Both the position numbers and the translations under genes were made by a program. 64,000 bases of DNA from Methanobrevibacter millerae (GTDB taxonomy: Archaea > Methanobacteriota > Methanobacteria > Methanobacteriales > Methanobacteriaceae). Under the pieces are notes generated by a model. That model did not search any database. It was not told where the DNA came from and saw only the letters and a list, made by a program, of their open reading frames with translations. Of the stretch, positions 30,050-39,910 are shown in pieces (the stretch's first letter is position 1; each line of letters begins with the position of its first letter). Location of the stretch: the NCBI GenBank assembly GCA_015063005.1, contig SUTF01000004.1, positions 55,497 through 119,496 on the forward strand. The letters run 5' to 3'.

Positions 30050-30715
30050 TTAAGCTTTTCTTGCAGTTACGCAAATCCAATCATTTTCGTCATTAATATA
30101 TGATTTAAAGTCTTTAAAACCTGTTTTTTCAAGAGATTCCTTCAATACTTCTTCAGAGTAAATTTTCATATCAAGAAGTTCCACCAAATCATCATATTTT
30201 TCCATTTGGCCTTCCCTATAGACAGCTTCATTGCAGAAAAATACCAAAGCGTCTTTTTTCAAAACACGATTAACCTCTTTCAGGTCGTTGATGAAATCCG
30301 GCCAGAAATATATTGTTTCAAAGCCAGTCACTATATCAAAAGTATTGTCATCAAAAGGCATTTCGGATACTGATCCCTGAATAACTTCAACCTTGCCTTC
30401 ATCAATTGCATCCTTATTGAGTTTGGTTGACTTTTCAACGCTCACTTCAGAATAGTCTAATCCGACAACCTTTCCTGAGGTGACCTGTGAAGCGAACCTT
30501 TCAATATTTCTTCCGCCACCACAGCCAATATCCAATATCACATCATCTTCATTAATGTCAAAATGACTGACACCCCAAACAGCCATCGTTTCATGGGACT
30601 TGTTCATCCTGTCCAATATCTGATGACCCAAATCGCCAACAGGCTTTCTTGCATTTTTAATCAATTCCTTATCTTCAATATTGTGGCCCGTATTCACCTT
30701 ATCTTTATCGCTCAT
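30050..30715 (-). CDS. Class I SAM-dependent methyltransferase
   Basis: The protein has 221 residues. SAM motif I is VILDIGCGGGRNIERF near residues 65-80, motif II ends GLDYS, and FDIVTGFETIYFWPD is motif post-II/IV. This is the UbiE/Methyltransf_11 type acting on small molecules; the substrate is not known. An in-frame TTG precedes the ATG at 30715, but GGTG is spaced for the ATG. It follows tgtA by eight bases and is probably co-transcribed with it. Confidence 0.85.
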   Translation of the reverse strand: MSDKDKVNTGHNIEDKELIKNARKPVGDLGHQILDRMNKSHETMAVWGVSHFDINEDDVILDIGCGGGRNIERFASQVTSGKVVGLDYSEVSVEKSTKLNKDAIDEGKVEVIQGSVSEMPFDDNTFDIVTGFETIYFWPDFINDLKEVNRVLKKDALVFFCNEAVYREGQMEKYDDLVELLDMKIYSEEVLKESLEKTGFKDFKSYINDENDWICVTARKA

Positions 30716-30723
30716 CAAAACAC

Positions 30724-32703
30724 CTACTTTTTCATTCCTTTTCTGGTTTTTATAGCTTGACCTGACTGGAAATTATTGATTTCTACAGCAGACAATAGTG
30801 ATTTACCATAAGCTAGCAGCTTATCCTCTTCATTAACAATCAGCACTTCATCGCGAGCCCTTATGTTTTCATCACATTCGACTACGAATTTTGAAAACAC
30901 GCTTTTTCCATCCAAAGCGAAAGGCTCTGAGTCCTTGTTTACTACAACACGATTTTGTGGGTACGGCATTGCATTGTGCAATCTTTTTGCACCTTCCTTA
31001 GACAATACCAAATATGAATCGGATGCTCTCATATTTACAATCAAGACCTTTCCATCATAAATGTGCCTGATTTTACCTGTCTTTTTACTCTTTTCTATAT
31101 TAATATTGCCTGTAAACAAAGCTTCGCCCGCACCAACACCAAACTGATAATCGGCAATGGCCTTGATTTTTTTAACATCATCCTTTTTATATCTGATTTC
31201 ATCATTTTCAATAGATTTATTATATAATCCTATATCCAAGTCTTTGATTACCCTTGAATGGATTAATACCTGCTCATAGTTTTCAATGAAATCTGAGAGG
31301 AAACTGCTGATAAAATCAATACTATCCTTATCGCGGATTTTTGGAGTTGCACTTTGGCTTAGAGGATATACTTCATCAATTTCTAAAGGAATCAAACCGA
31401 AAGGAACATCCAACACCATGAAGTCAGTGTTGTCAGCATCAAATTCCTGCTCGGAACCGTAAATATAAAACTCTCCCAACTTGCCTGAAATGAATTTTGA
31501 ATACGGTTTGCGTGTCGGAGGAAGAATCACCAAATCACGTTTTTTAGGCATTTCAAGAAGCTTTTGCTGATGCCTTAATACTTCGCTTCGTCCGAGTGAT
31601 TCAGGTCCTGTATAGAAGAATGCTGATTTTTTGCTTCTAGGGTCGTATTTTTCCAAATCATCGCTGTAATTAGATAACTGTCTAACCGCATCCAATAATG
31701 CAGGATGGGCTCTGCAGCGCTCTTCGACAAGCTCCATCAAACTTCCTTCATAAATTGCCTGTCTGATTAACCTTAGCTCTGCAAATGAAACATGCAAGTT
31801 ATGTTGAGCAATCAAATCCCTTCTTTTTTCTTTAGGCATTGCCCTTAAGTCATCTGGAGTGTATTTTGAGCAGACTTCACATGAACATGGCATTTCCTGG
31901 AGGTTTTCAAGCTTGAAAGTTCCGCGTGTTGACAACAATCTGTCATCCTCAGCATATAATATGTATGCTGCTGAATCGAAAAGATCACATCCCATAGCCA
32001 CAGCAAGGGCAAATATCATAGGATGGCCTGCTCCCATCAAATGGCGGGCGGTATTGTCGGGAAGATTTGAAATTGAATTCATTACAACATCCACAAGTTC
32101 CTTATAGTGATAGGATTCCATCAATGGGACCACCGCACCGATAGGATACAAATCGGCATCCAATTTAGACAGTTCAGAAGCGCATTTCTGCCTTAAATCC
32201 ATGAAAGTTGACCCTTGAACCACAGAGTTCAAAAGCATTTCAATATCATTTTCCTTTTTAAACTCAACAGCTTCCCTAGCACGTTCAAGGGTGATTTTTA
32301 AATCGCTTTCAGCCTTTTCACGGTCGACAAATGGTGCTGTCGGAATGTCCAGGCTTGTTCCAATATCAGTTCCAATCAATTCCTGGAATTCAATGACTTC
32401 CTTGTTGGTAATTTCCACATCACCATAAACGGAAAGCTGAAAAGACCCGGAATCCGTCATTACAGGTCCGTCAAAATTAATCAGATTATGAAGACCCTCA
32501 TCAATTGCCTTTTGTTTTAATTCATCATCCTTATAAATCAGATAAGCGTTGGTTATTACAATGTCTGCACCATACTTTTTAACGTCAACTGCCTGTTTTC
32601 GCGGGTGTATAACAGGCATTAATGCAGGCGTTTTAACGTTACCGTGTTTTGTTTTTAAAACACCGACTCTTCCTCTCATATCTTTTGCTTTTATTTCAAA
32701 CAT
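30724..32703 (-). CDS. tgtA: tRNA-guanine(15) transglycosylase (archaeosine synthesis)
   Basis: The 659-residue enzyme swaps guanine 15 of tRNA for preQ0, the first tRNA-bound step of archaeosine formation. The catalytic domain occupies about 1-330 with the DSGSFQLSVYG aspartate segment. The zinc-site cysteines are visible in CSCEVCS. A middle domain follows, and a PUA domain at the C-terminus (about 580-655, RASDSYLVLSKEGAKRLHNA). The length matches the archaeal family. A perfect hairpin 120 bases upstream (32823-32854) may influence its expression. Confidence 0.95.
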   Translation of the reverse strand: MFEIKAKDMRGRVGVLKTKHGNVKTPALMPVIHPRKQAVDVKKYGADIVITNAYLIYKDDELKQKAIDEGLHNLINFDGPVMTDSGSFQLSVYGDVEITNKEVIEFQELIGTDIGTSLDIPTAPFVDREKAESDLKITLERAREAVEFKKENDIEMLLNSVVQGSTFMDLRQKCASELSKLDADLYPIGAVVPLMESYHYKELVDVVMNSISNLPDNTARHLMGAGHPMIFALAVAMGCDLFDSAAYILYAEDDRLLSTRGTFKLENLQEMPCSCEVCSKYTPDDLRAMPKEKRRDLIAQHNLHVSFAELRLIRQAIYEGSLMELVEERCRAHPALLDAVRQLSNYSDDLEKYDPRSKKSAFFYTGPESLGRSEVLRHQQKLLEMPKKRDLVILPPTRKPYSKFISGKLGEFYIYGSEQEFDADNTDFMVLDVPFGLIPLEIDEVYPLSQSATPKIRDKDSIDFISSFLSDFIENYEQVLIHSRVIKDLDIGLYNKSIENDEIRYKKDDVKKIKAIADYQFGVGAGEALFTGNINIEKSKKTGKIRHIYDGKVLIVNMRASDSYLVLSKEGAKRLHNAMPYPQNRVVVNKDSEPFALDGKSVFSKFVVECDENIRARDEVLIVNEEDKLLAYGKSLLSAVEINNFQSGQAIKTRKGMKK

Positions 32704-33048
32704 TTAATTTACCTTAAAACAGTTAGTTAGAATAAAGTTATTTATTAAAAATTATATAAAACTATCTCATTTTTGAAATCAATATTGATATCAAATTAGA
32801 AAAAAGAAGTTTAAAAGGAATAAGAAAAGGTTATGTGTGGATTTAACCTTTTCTAAATAAAGTTGGTAAAACATCGCTGTTTTTACCAAATCCCTGTTTG
32901 TAAATAGCTATCCAAAGAAATTAATTTTTAAATCGTGTTTTAGGCATATTAATTTCGGGAGGAAATTATAAAGGAAAAATACATATTATTGGAAAATGGG
33001 AATTTTGAATTTAACCTCTTTGAATAGCTCAATTTAATAGGTAACCGA
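32704..33048. other. Intergenic region with hairpin
   Basis: This 345-base non-coding region separates the secreted-protein gene end from the tgtA start. Apart from the hairpin, it contains TTTTAGGCATATTAA at about 32937-32951, which shares a half-site with the iron-type palindromes near feoB but lacks the second arm. Confidence 0.45.
32823..32854 (-). terminator. Perfect 11-bp hairpin between secreted-protein gene and tgtA
   Basis: AGAAAAGGTTA and TAACCTTTTCT are perfect inverted arms around a 10-base loop. The element lies 195 bases beyond the stop of the upstream minus-strand gene and 120 bases before tgtA. It could be a terminator/processing structure or a leader element. Archaeal termination normally depends on U-runs, so the role is uncertain. 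Confidence 0.35.
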
Positions 33049-33711
33049 TTATCCAATATGAGGATGCTTGCTTAGGGAGGAAATACTGTGATTTTTAAAA
33101 TGCAAATCCATATTGAATTGAATCAAGCCACCATCTTTTCCAGCACATGAATGTTCGGCAGAAGACCTGATTTTTGAAACTTCAAGAGATTGTGAAACAT
33201 TATACATTCCAATCAATTTTGATATGACATCATTAGTCAAATGGGCAGTCTCATTATCCAAAGTATTGGATGAATCAGTCTCAAGAGTTTCGAAATGAAT
33301 TGTATCGTTTAGATTGACTTTCATTATTACACCAGGATCAAAATGTTTTTGGTTTTCATCGGCTGAGATATTGTGTTCGTATAAATTCTTGTTTCCATCT
33401 GTGTTATTGTAAACATCATTTAATGGAGTTTGATTGTTATTTGAATGTGAAATATCAATTGCGTCTTCAACAGGCACATGAGATACTTCAATGAATCTTT
33501 CGCCAGGCATCTTTGAGTCTGGCGAATGGATCTTTACATCCAAACCCGACTCATCAGGCTCAGCATCATCAAGAGATATTGCCGAAACCTCCGACACTAT
33601 AGCGAAAGACAACATAACAATCAAAAACATCAATACAACATTTTTCTTATTATGCGTTCTTTTCACCTCTTTAATTAAACTCCAACCTTGGAAACATTCA
33701 TGATTTATCAT
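33049..33711 (-). CDS. Secreted Asn-rich protein of unknown function
   Basis: This is a protein of up to 220 residues with a signal peptide (NVVLMFLIVMLSFAIVSEVSA) and a mature part rich in Asn, Asp, Ser and His with potential N-glycosylation sites. No domain is recognised. The start is uncertain: the ATG at 33711 has no ribosome site and puts 20 residues before the signal peptide, whereas a strong GAGGTGA lies inside the frame just before RTHNKKNVV, where no ATG exists. The original start may have been changed by mutation. Probably an exported cell-wall associated protein. Confidence 0.6.
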   Translation of the reverse strand: MINHECFQGWSLIKEVKRTHNKKNVVLMFLIVMLSFAIVSEVSAISLDDAEPDESGLDVKIHSPDSKMPGERFIEVSHVPVEDAIDISHSNNNQTPLNDVYNNTDGNKNLYEHNISADENQKHFDPGVIMKVNLNDTIHFETLETDSSNTLDNETAHLTNDVISKLIGMYNVSQSLEVSKIRSSAEHSCAGKDGGLIQFNMDLHFKNHSISSLSKHPHIG

Positions 33712-34546
33712 GAATATTAATCAAATTATTTTTCTCAAATATTTGATATCTCCCAAGATTGTTAGTAATTATTAACTCGTAAGTAGTATATAAATCTTTT
33801 TGTTAAAAATAGGCAAAAAATAAGCATAAATAAAGAAAAAAAGGCATTTTAAGCAGAAAATTAAATGGATTAAAATCCTTTAAATTGAATATATCTAACC
33901 AAAAGTAAGTAAAAGTTGCATCATATCCTAGCCAATCACCAAGATGAATTATAACCAAATATAGCATTATAGGATTAAATATAATAAATAATGACTTTTT
34001 TTAATAAAATATGAGATAATATAACTCATTTACAGACAAATTGAATTAAAAATACTTATTTATATTAAAAAAGCTTGTAAAATCGAAAAGCTTTTTAAAA
34101 AGCATTTACCCAAATCAAAGCAATTTCAAATCTTATCGAAAGCCAAAAGCAATAATTAAAGCCAATAACATTTTACAAATTATGGCAAAATTTATTTACA
34201 TATGCCCATCAGAAAAATAAATAAGTCGATTTTTACTTAAATTATCAAAATTCCCCCAAAATAAGCTTGTTTAGGCAAAATTAGAGCCGAAAATCGATGA
34301 ATAAATTTACAGCAATTAAAAAGAATAAAATCAAATTTAAATAACAAATATAAAATATTATTAAAAATAGCTATTTAATTTTAATAAATAAATAAAATAA
34401 GATTATAATCATGAGTTAAACTATAAATAAACATTTAATAATGGAAATTAATTTAGAAAACTATACTGGATTAACAAGGAATCTTGAAGTCTTACCTGCA
34501 AAAAATAAGAAAAAAATTAATTTTTTCGAAAATTGCACATGACAAT
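33712..34546. other. Long AT-rich non-coding stretch
   Basis: In 835 bases no convincing frame or RNA gene is seen. A 9-bp hairpin, AAAAAGCTT (34068-34076) with AAGCTTTTT (34088-34096), is followed by a U-rich tract on both sides. Several AAAGC/GCTTT words recur nearby. The region may include long untranslated leaders of the flanking surface-protein genes. Confidence 0.4.
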
Positions 34547-34780
34547 TCAAGACCCATTATAGATATTCACTTCACGGTATGTCGCATACATTCCATAAAT
34601 CCATAAAATAAATATGATTACACCCAATACCATTCCAAAAGCATAAATTGAAATTATGTTCAAAATCAGATATAATCCAAAAATGGAAAGGCCTTTTCTT
34701 ACATCACCAGCATATGCAATACCAAGACCAGTCAAGAAAAATGATATTAGTAAAGCTAATGCCATATTTTTTTCAGCCAT
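34547..34780 (-). CDS. Small membrane protein, TM2-domain-like
   Basis: This 77-residue protein begins MAEKNMALALLISFFLTGLG and IAYAGDVRKGLSIF, followed by a second hydrophobic stretch. The pattern (short lead, helix with P/L-GxG, YxGxxxKG, second helix) resembles the TM2 family found beside membrane-sensing genes. A strong GGGAGG ribosome site precedes the ATG. Role unknown. Confidence 0.75.
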   Translation of the reverse strand: MAEKNMALALLISFFLTGLGIAYAGDVRKGLSIFGLYLILNIISIYAFGMVLGVIIFILWIYGMYATYREVNIYNGS

Positions 34781-34872
34781 AAGTTTTTCCTCCCGATATT
34801 ACTAATATAAAGTTTTAATTTACCACAATATAAATTTTTATAAGAAAAAATCCTAAAATATTAATTGATACA

Positions 34873-36090
34873 ATGAATTATGAAAATAAAGCTCGCGTAA
34901 TTAATGATGATATATTTGATTTAATCAATCAATGTTTTGATGAGGAAAAAAGTAGTCGAAATAATGAAAGTAGACTTAATTTTTTTGATACTTACAACAA
35001 TTACTTTGTTTTAACTGATGATGGATCTTATTCTATTAACTCGAAGGAAATAAACCATAAAATTGAAACACTACATACATCTACTGGTGCAATTAGTGAG
35101 GCATTTGAGAAATTTATCAAGCCGATGAAGTTTGACTACACAAAAGACATTGCAATCCTTGACATCTGTGCGGGGCTTGGATACAACTCATCAGCTGCCA
35201 TTGATGATTTTTTAAAAAATTCCAAAGATTCAAGATTAAATATTGATATGGTTGAAATTTCAGCAGCTACCCTTGCATGCGGACTTTTGGTGCCTTCTCC
35301 AATCAAAGCACATGACATAACAAGAAAAGCTATTGAAAATGAACTGATCAAACAGGATTATGCCACATTGGAATTGGAAACCGCAGAAATTCCTGAAAAT
35401 ATCGGCATTAATGTTTTCATTGAGGATGCAAGACAAACTGTCCAGAAGCTGGAGGATGACACATATGATGCTATTTTTTTAGATCCTTTCAGTCAGAACA
35501 TGGCGCCCGAGCTATTTTCACTGGATTTATTCAAGGAATTCAGAAGAATAATAAAAGATACGGGTATCGTTGCAACATACACTTCCTCAGCACCTATAAG
35601 AGCAGCATTTATTGAAGCTGACTTCTGCATTGGTCTTGGACCGATTTTCGGAAGAAAACAGGGTGGAACCCTTGCAAGCCCATCACAGGAAATGCTTGAC
35701 ATATCCCTTCCGAAAAACGATGAGATAAGAATTGCACTGTCCGATGTTGGAATTCCATTCAGAGATCCTGGCCTTAACAATTCAAGCGAATATATCCTGG
35801 AGAAAAGAACCGAGGAAAGGCATGACAAAAGACATACCACCAAAATATCATCCGCAGTCAAAACACCAATATTTTTAGCCCAGGAAATGGATGATGAAAA
35901 ATTGAAAAGACGTGTTGAGCGCAACCTGGCCAAAATGAATATTCCTTCAACAACATCAAAAGAAGCATACTATATTGTTGAAATAGAAAACAATTATAGT
36001 GAAAAACAAGATTTAGATAATAATTCAAGAAAAAGAATTTTGGATATGTCTGAAAAATTAAAAAAAGTTAAAAATGGAGATTATTCATAA
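34873..36090 (+). CDS. MnmC-like SAM-dependent methyltransferase
   Basis: The protein has 405 residues. After TDDGSYSINSKEINHKIETL, a segment typical of MnmC (tRNA wobble-uridine side-chain methyltransferase), a Rossmann fold follows with ILDICAGLGYNSSAAI (motif I) and DAIFLDPFSQNMAPELFSLD (motif IV). GRKQGGTLASPS near residue 270 matches the MnmC substrate loop pattern. Longer than the bacterial MTase domain, with an additional C-terminal helical part. Probably modifies tRNA (inference from the family). Its end overlaps the end of the convergent surface-protein gene by ten bases. Confidence 0.8.
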   Translation: MNYENKARVINDDIFDLINQCFDEEKSSRNNESRLNFFDTYNNYFVLTDDGSYSINSKEINHKIETLHTSTGAISEAFEKFIKPMKFDYTKDIAILDICAGLGYNSSAAIDDFLKNSKDSRLNIDMVEISAATLACGLLVPSPIKAHDITRKAIENELIKQDYATLELETAEIPENIGINVFIEDARQTVQKLEDDTYDAIFLDPFSQNMAPELFSLDLFKEFRRIIKDTGIVATYTSSAPIRAAFIEADFCIGLGPIFGRKQGGTLASPSQEMLDISLPKNDEIRIALSDVGIPFRDPGLNNSSEYILEKRTEERHDKRHTTKISSAVKTPIFLAQEMDDEKLKRRVERNLAKMNIPSTTSKEAYYIVEIENNYSEKQDLDNNSRKRILDMSEKLKKVKNGDYS

Positions 36091-37742
36091 ATCATTTCAC
36101 CATTTTTTAACATATATGCTGCATCTTTTGAAGATAATACTGATTCGGATATTATAGTTAGCGTATTACCGCCTCCATAAACATGCTCGTTTCCGAAAAC
36201 ACTCCAATCAGCATCACAATCTGCACAGAAGATATGTCCTTCTGCACTTCCACCTTCCTTATAACCTGTTGCCGGGAAAACACCATAGTTTGATGTTTCA
36301 TCACCAGTCCAGAAAATACCCCAGTAAAGTTCGTTACTTCCACAATATGGACAAACTCTTTCAAATACTGTCATGTAGAATTTATATCCATATTCAGATA
36401 ACTCACCTGAAGCTGAAGGTCTTCCGATTGCCATGATTGTTAAATTATCCGGAGAAACACCATATTGAGAATAATATAATGTCTCATTGGATGATAAGAA
36501 GCTTTTGATATCCTCATAAGTAATGTTTATATCTTCTTCAGCAGTGACATTAATTATATTATATATTTCAAATCCATTGTCTAGGTCTTTAGTGTAAACG
36601 TCATGAATTCCATTATCCAATGTCAATTCAAGAGAAGCCATACCATATGCATTTGTCATTACCTCATATGACTCATTGCCAACAGTAATGGACACATATC
36701 TATTTTCTCCAACTGAACCATCGCCATTAATCAAGATTACATCAAAGGATGTTGTTTTATTGTCACTATGAACATCTGATGTAATTAATGTTGGAATTAC
36801 AGTGACCAAATTGGAATACATTTCACCGTTTATCGGATTGATAGCAGTTAAAATATAACTTCCCGGCAATAGATTGATATTTAATCTAGCCACACCATTT
36901 TCATCCGTTGACCTATCATAGAAAACACCGTTAATGTTAAATGATACAGAAGTGTTTGCTAACAGACTGCCACTGACATCTAAAAAGCTAGCGTAATATT
37001 GTGTTCCATTTTTATAAAACTTAACTACATCTGATCCGCTGATTGACGGCAAGACCGTAATTAAATTGGAATACATGAAACCGTTTTCCTGCATAGCTGT
37101 CAAAATATATTCGCCAGCAAGCAAATTTATATTTAATCTTGCTACACCGCTTTCATTAGTTTTACGGGAATAGAAAACACCATTAATATTGAAAGTAACT
37201 TCACTATTAACCAATGGATTACCATGATTGTCTAAAAAGGCAGCATAATACTGAGTATCGTTTTTATATATCTTAACGATATCATTACCTGAAATTGTTG
37301 GTAAAACTTCAATGTCACTGTTTAATTGAATGGCATTTGAACCATAATCATATAGTGAATAAATAGAATAATTTCCAGGATTTAAATTGATAGCCAATGA
37401 TGCTTTTCCATCAATATTTGTGGTTCTAGTATAATTGATACCGCAAATGTTAATAATGACGGATGCATTTTCTACAGGCAAATCGCCCTGCATCACTGTT
37501 ACTTCATACCTAGTTCCATTCTTGTAATACATAGACAAATCCTTAGTCTCTAATGAAAAGTCGTCCTGACTAACGGATTTAATGTCTGATACATATAAAG
37601 GAGCTCCCGATGGAGGTTCCTCATCCGCATCGCTTGTTTCAATATCATCACCAGCAGCAGCTGTGTCAAAAGCAGCAACTGCAGAAATGGATAACATGAA
37701 AACAAGAGTTATAAATAATAAATTAATTTTTTTGTTAAACAT
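36081..37742 (-). CDS. Secreted adhesin-like protein with Ig-like repeats and a C-terminal Cys-rich domain
   Basis: The protein has 553 residues with a signal peptide (about 1-24). Five Ig-like (Big/CarboxypepD-reg type) repeats of about 75-80 residues follow. Two central ones are nearly identical: YKN-TQYYA-FLD, then FNINGVFYxRxTxExGVARL and NINLLxGxYILTA. The last 140 residues form a distinct domain with two CxxC pairs (CPYC and CADC) about 45 residues apart, forming a probable zinc-ribbon-like knuckle, unusual outside the cell. GAGGTTAAT precedes the ATG. There is no membrane anchor, so attachment may be through the wall polymer. Confidence 0.85.
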   Translation of the reverse strand: MFNKKINLLFITLVFMLSISAVAAFDTAAAGDDIETSDADEEPPSGAPLYVSDIKSVSQDDFSLETKDLSMYYKNGTRYEVTVMQGDLPVENASVIINICGINYTRTTNIDGKASLAINLNPGNYSIYSLYDYGSNAIQLNSDIEVLPTISGNDIVKIYKNDTQYYAAFLDNHGNPLVNSEVTFNINGVFYSRKTNESGVARLNINLLAGEYILTAMQENGFMYSNLITVLPSISGSDVVKFYKNGTQYYASFLDVSGSLLANTSVSFNINGVFYDRSTDENGVARLNINLLPGSYILTAINPINGEMYSNLVTVIPTLITSDVHSDNKTTSFDVILINGDGSVGENRYVSITVGNESYEVMTNAYGMASLELTLDNGIHDVYTKDLDNGFEIYNIINVTAEEDINITYEDIKSFLSSNETLYYSQYGVSPDNLTIMAIGRPSASGELSEYGYKFYMTVFERVCPYCGSNELYWGIFWTGDETSNYGVFPATGYKEGGSAEGHIFCADCDADWSVFGNEHVYGGGNTLTIISESVLSSKDAAYMLKNGEMIYE

Positions 37743-38114
37743 ATATTAACCTCGTTAACATATCAGATGCAAAATCACGTTTTGCATCGGCAGTATAACC
37801 TTATTATCTTTTCTTATAAAAAGCTTTGTATTTTCAAAAAGCCGATAAATAAAGCCAAATACCTAAAATAAAGCAAAATTAAAAGGAATTGAAAAATACA
37901 TATTTTGTTGTTGTTTATAGAAACAATCAAATAAGCTTAATTTATGAATTTAAAAGCCAATAAGTGCCTTATTGATATTATCAAAATGAACCTTATATAA
38001 ATAAACACTTCACAAAATATGAAAATTTTTAAAATCAATGAAATAAATAATGATATTGAATCCTTTAAAATAAAAATAAAAAGAAAATAAAAGTGGAATT
38101 GCCGAATAAATGAA
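37743..38114. other. Non-coding region between surface-protein gene and glmS
   Basis: This 372-base AT-rich stretch shows no convincing coding frame. Promoter elements for the surface protein are expected at 37750-37830, where an A/T-rich TATA-like run lies; the rest is unexplained. Confidence 0.4.
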
Positions 38115-39899
38115 TTATTCAACAGTTACACATTTTGCTAAATTTCTTGGTTTGTCAGGGTCAAATCCTTTCTCAATTGTAATATAATATGAAAGCAATT
38201 GAAGCGGAACAATATAGACCAGTGGGGCGATAATTTCTGAAACGTCAGGATTAATCTTGAATACTTCAGGTGCCTTTTGGGTCAACTCATCATCATCTGC
38301 CGCACCAAATGCCAATACATGAGCACCTCTTGACTTTACCTCTTCAAGGTTGCTCATTGTCTTTTTGTATGAGTCTCCAGGAGGTATTACTACAACTACA
38401 GGTATTCCTTCGTCTATTAATGCAAGTGGCCCGTGTTTGAGTTCTCCTGCTGCGTATCCTTCTCCGTGGATGTAGGATATTTCCTTGAGTTTTAGTGCTC
38501 CTTCGAGTGCGGTTGGGTAGGAGTATCCTCTTCCCAGGTAGAAGAAGTCTTTTGCATAGTTGTATCTTTTTGACATTAGTTTGATTGATTCTACGTCTTT
38601 TAGTACTTCATCTATGAACTCAGGTACCTTATCAAGTTCTTTGAGGAGTTTTTCGTCTTTTGCCATCAGTGCTGCGAATAAGTAGACTGCGGTTAGCTGT
38701 GATACATAGGTTTTTGTTGCGGCCACTCCTATTTCAGGTCCTGCCTGTGTCTGTATTACGTATTGTGCTCTTCTGGTTATGGATGATCCTGCAACGTTTA
38801 CTATTCCAAGTGTTTTTGATGTTTCGTTGGCAACGTCAAGTGCTTTTAGTGAGTCTGCGGTTTCACCGGATTGTGATATGAATATGACCAATGTATTCTC
38901 ATTTAGGGTTTTTGCTGAGAATTTAAACTCTGATGCCAATATAACATCTGTTGGTATTCCAGCAAGTGATTCTAGCAGGTATTTTCCGGTTAGGGATGCG
39001 TGGTAGGATGTTCCGCATGCTACAAAGCAGATTCTTGTGATGTCATCCATGTCTTTTATGATGTTTTCGATGTTTTCCTTTTGTGTCAGGGTGTTTCTGA
39101 CTGCGGTTGCCTGTTCGTTGATTTCTTTTATCATGAAATGGTCGTATCCTTCTTTTTCGGCCATTTCAGGAGTCCAGTCTATAGTGTCAACTTCCTTGTT
39201 GACTTCATTGTCGAACTCATCGTGGACGACTACGCCTGTTTTGTCCAAAATGACAATTTCTCCTTTTTCAGGATATATTATATCTTTTGCGTATTTTAGG
39301 ATTGCAGGTGAGTCTGATGCCAGGTAGTATCCGTCTTTGCCTAATCCGACGATTAGCGGTGAGTCTTTTCTTGTTGCAACAATCTTTTCTGGTTCTCTTG
39401 AAGATATGGCTGCGATTGCATATGCACCGTCAAGAATTTCAATGGTTTTCCTGACAGCATGCTCCAAGTCAAAACCATCATCCATATATTTCTGAATCAA
39501 ATGTGGAATAACCTCAGTATCAGTATCAGATCTGAAGGTATGACCCTCAGCAATCAAGTCGGCCTTGATTTGAGAGTTGTTTTCAATAATACCATTATGC
39601 ACAACAGCAATGGTATTTTCCTCATCAAGCTGAGGGTGAGCATTCAACTTGGAAGGATCACCATGAGTAGCCCACCTAACATGAGCAATACCAAAATCAC
39701 CAGACATGTCAGGCAAATTCAATTTTTTATTAACTTCATCAATCTTGCCCTTATCCTTCTTGACATGGATGCCACCATCATAAGTGGCCAATCCGATTGA
39801 ATCATAACCCCTATATTCTAACTTAGAAATACAATCAAAAAGAATAGGAGCAGCATTACTATCATTTTCCTTTAAGATACAACCAACAATACCACACAT
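38115..39899 (-). CDS. glmS: Glutamine-fructose-6-phosphate aminotransferase
   Basis: This 594-residue enzyme makes glucosamine-6-phosphate for UDP-GlcNAc. The N-terminal glutaminase begins MCGIVGC, where Cys2 is the nucleophile. RWATHGD and HNGII follow, and then two SIS domains with VACGTSYHA and SQSGETADS, ending in the usual KSVT-like tail (AKCVTVE). In this operon it follows cobA. The codon usage changes within the gene: codons in the first 150 residues end mostly in T, whereas in the central part (about 38400-39440) they end mostly in C or A. Confidence 0.96.
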   Translation of the reverse strand: MCGIVGCILKENDSNAAPILFDCISKLEYRGYDSIGLATYDGGIHVKKDKGKIDEVNKKLNLPDMSGDFGIAHVRWATHGDPSKLNAHPQLDEENTIAVVHNGIIENNSQIKADLIAEGHTFRSDTDTEVIPHLIQKYMDDGFDLEHAVRKTIEILDGAYAIAAISSREPEKIVATRKDSPLIVGLGKDGYYLASDSPAILKYAKDIIYPEKGEIVILDKTGVVVHDEFDNEVNKEVDTIDWTPEMAEKEGYDHFMIKEINEQATAVRNTLTQKENIENIIKDMDDITRICFVACGTSYHASLTGKYLLESLAGIPTDVILASEFKFSAKTLNENTLVIFISQSGETADSLKALDVANETSKTLGIVNVAGSSITRRAQYVIQTQAGPEIGVAATKTYVSQLTAVYLFAALMAKDEKLLKELDKVPEFIDEVLKDVESIKLMSKRYNYAKDFFYLGRGYSYPTALEGALKLKEISYIHGEGYAAGELKHGPLALIDEGIPVVVVIPPGDSYKKTMSNLEEVKSRGAHVLAFGAADDDELTQKAPEVFKINPDVSEIIAPLVYIVPLQLLSYYITIEKGFDPDKPRNLAKCVTVE

Positions 39900-39910
39900 A
39901 TTAACACCAA

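Noticed and set aside
32937-32951. Third iron-type box (TTTTAGGCATATTAA)
   Set aside because: Only one half-site matches; the opposite arm CCTAAA is absent, so it is not counted as an operator.
37937-38122. Minus-strand frame of 61 codons rich in Ile/Phe
   Set aside because: Low-complexity translation of AT-rich spacer, no ribosome site.
38660-39327. Several plus-strand frames opposite glmS
   Set aside because: They arise from the C/A-ending codons of glmS on the other strand; the translations are Val/Phe/Leu-rich without domain features.
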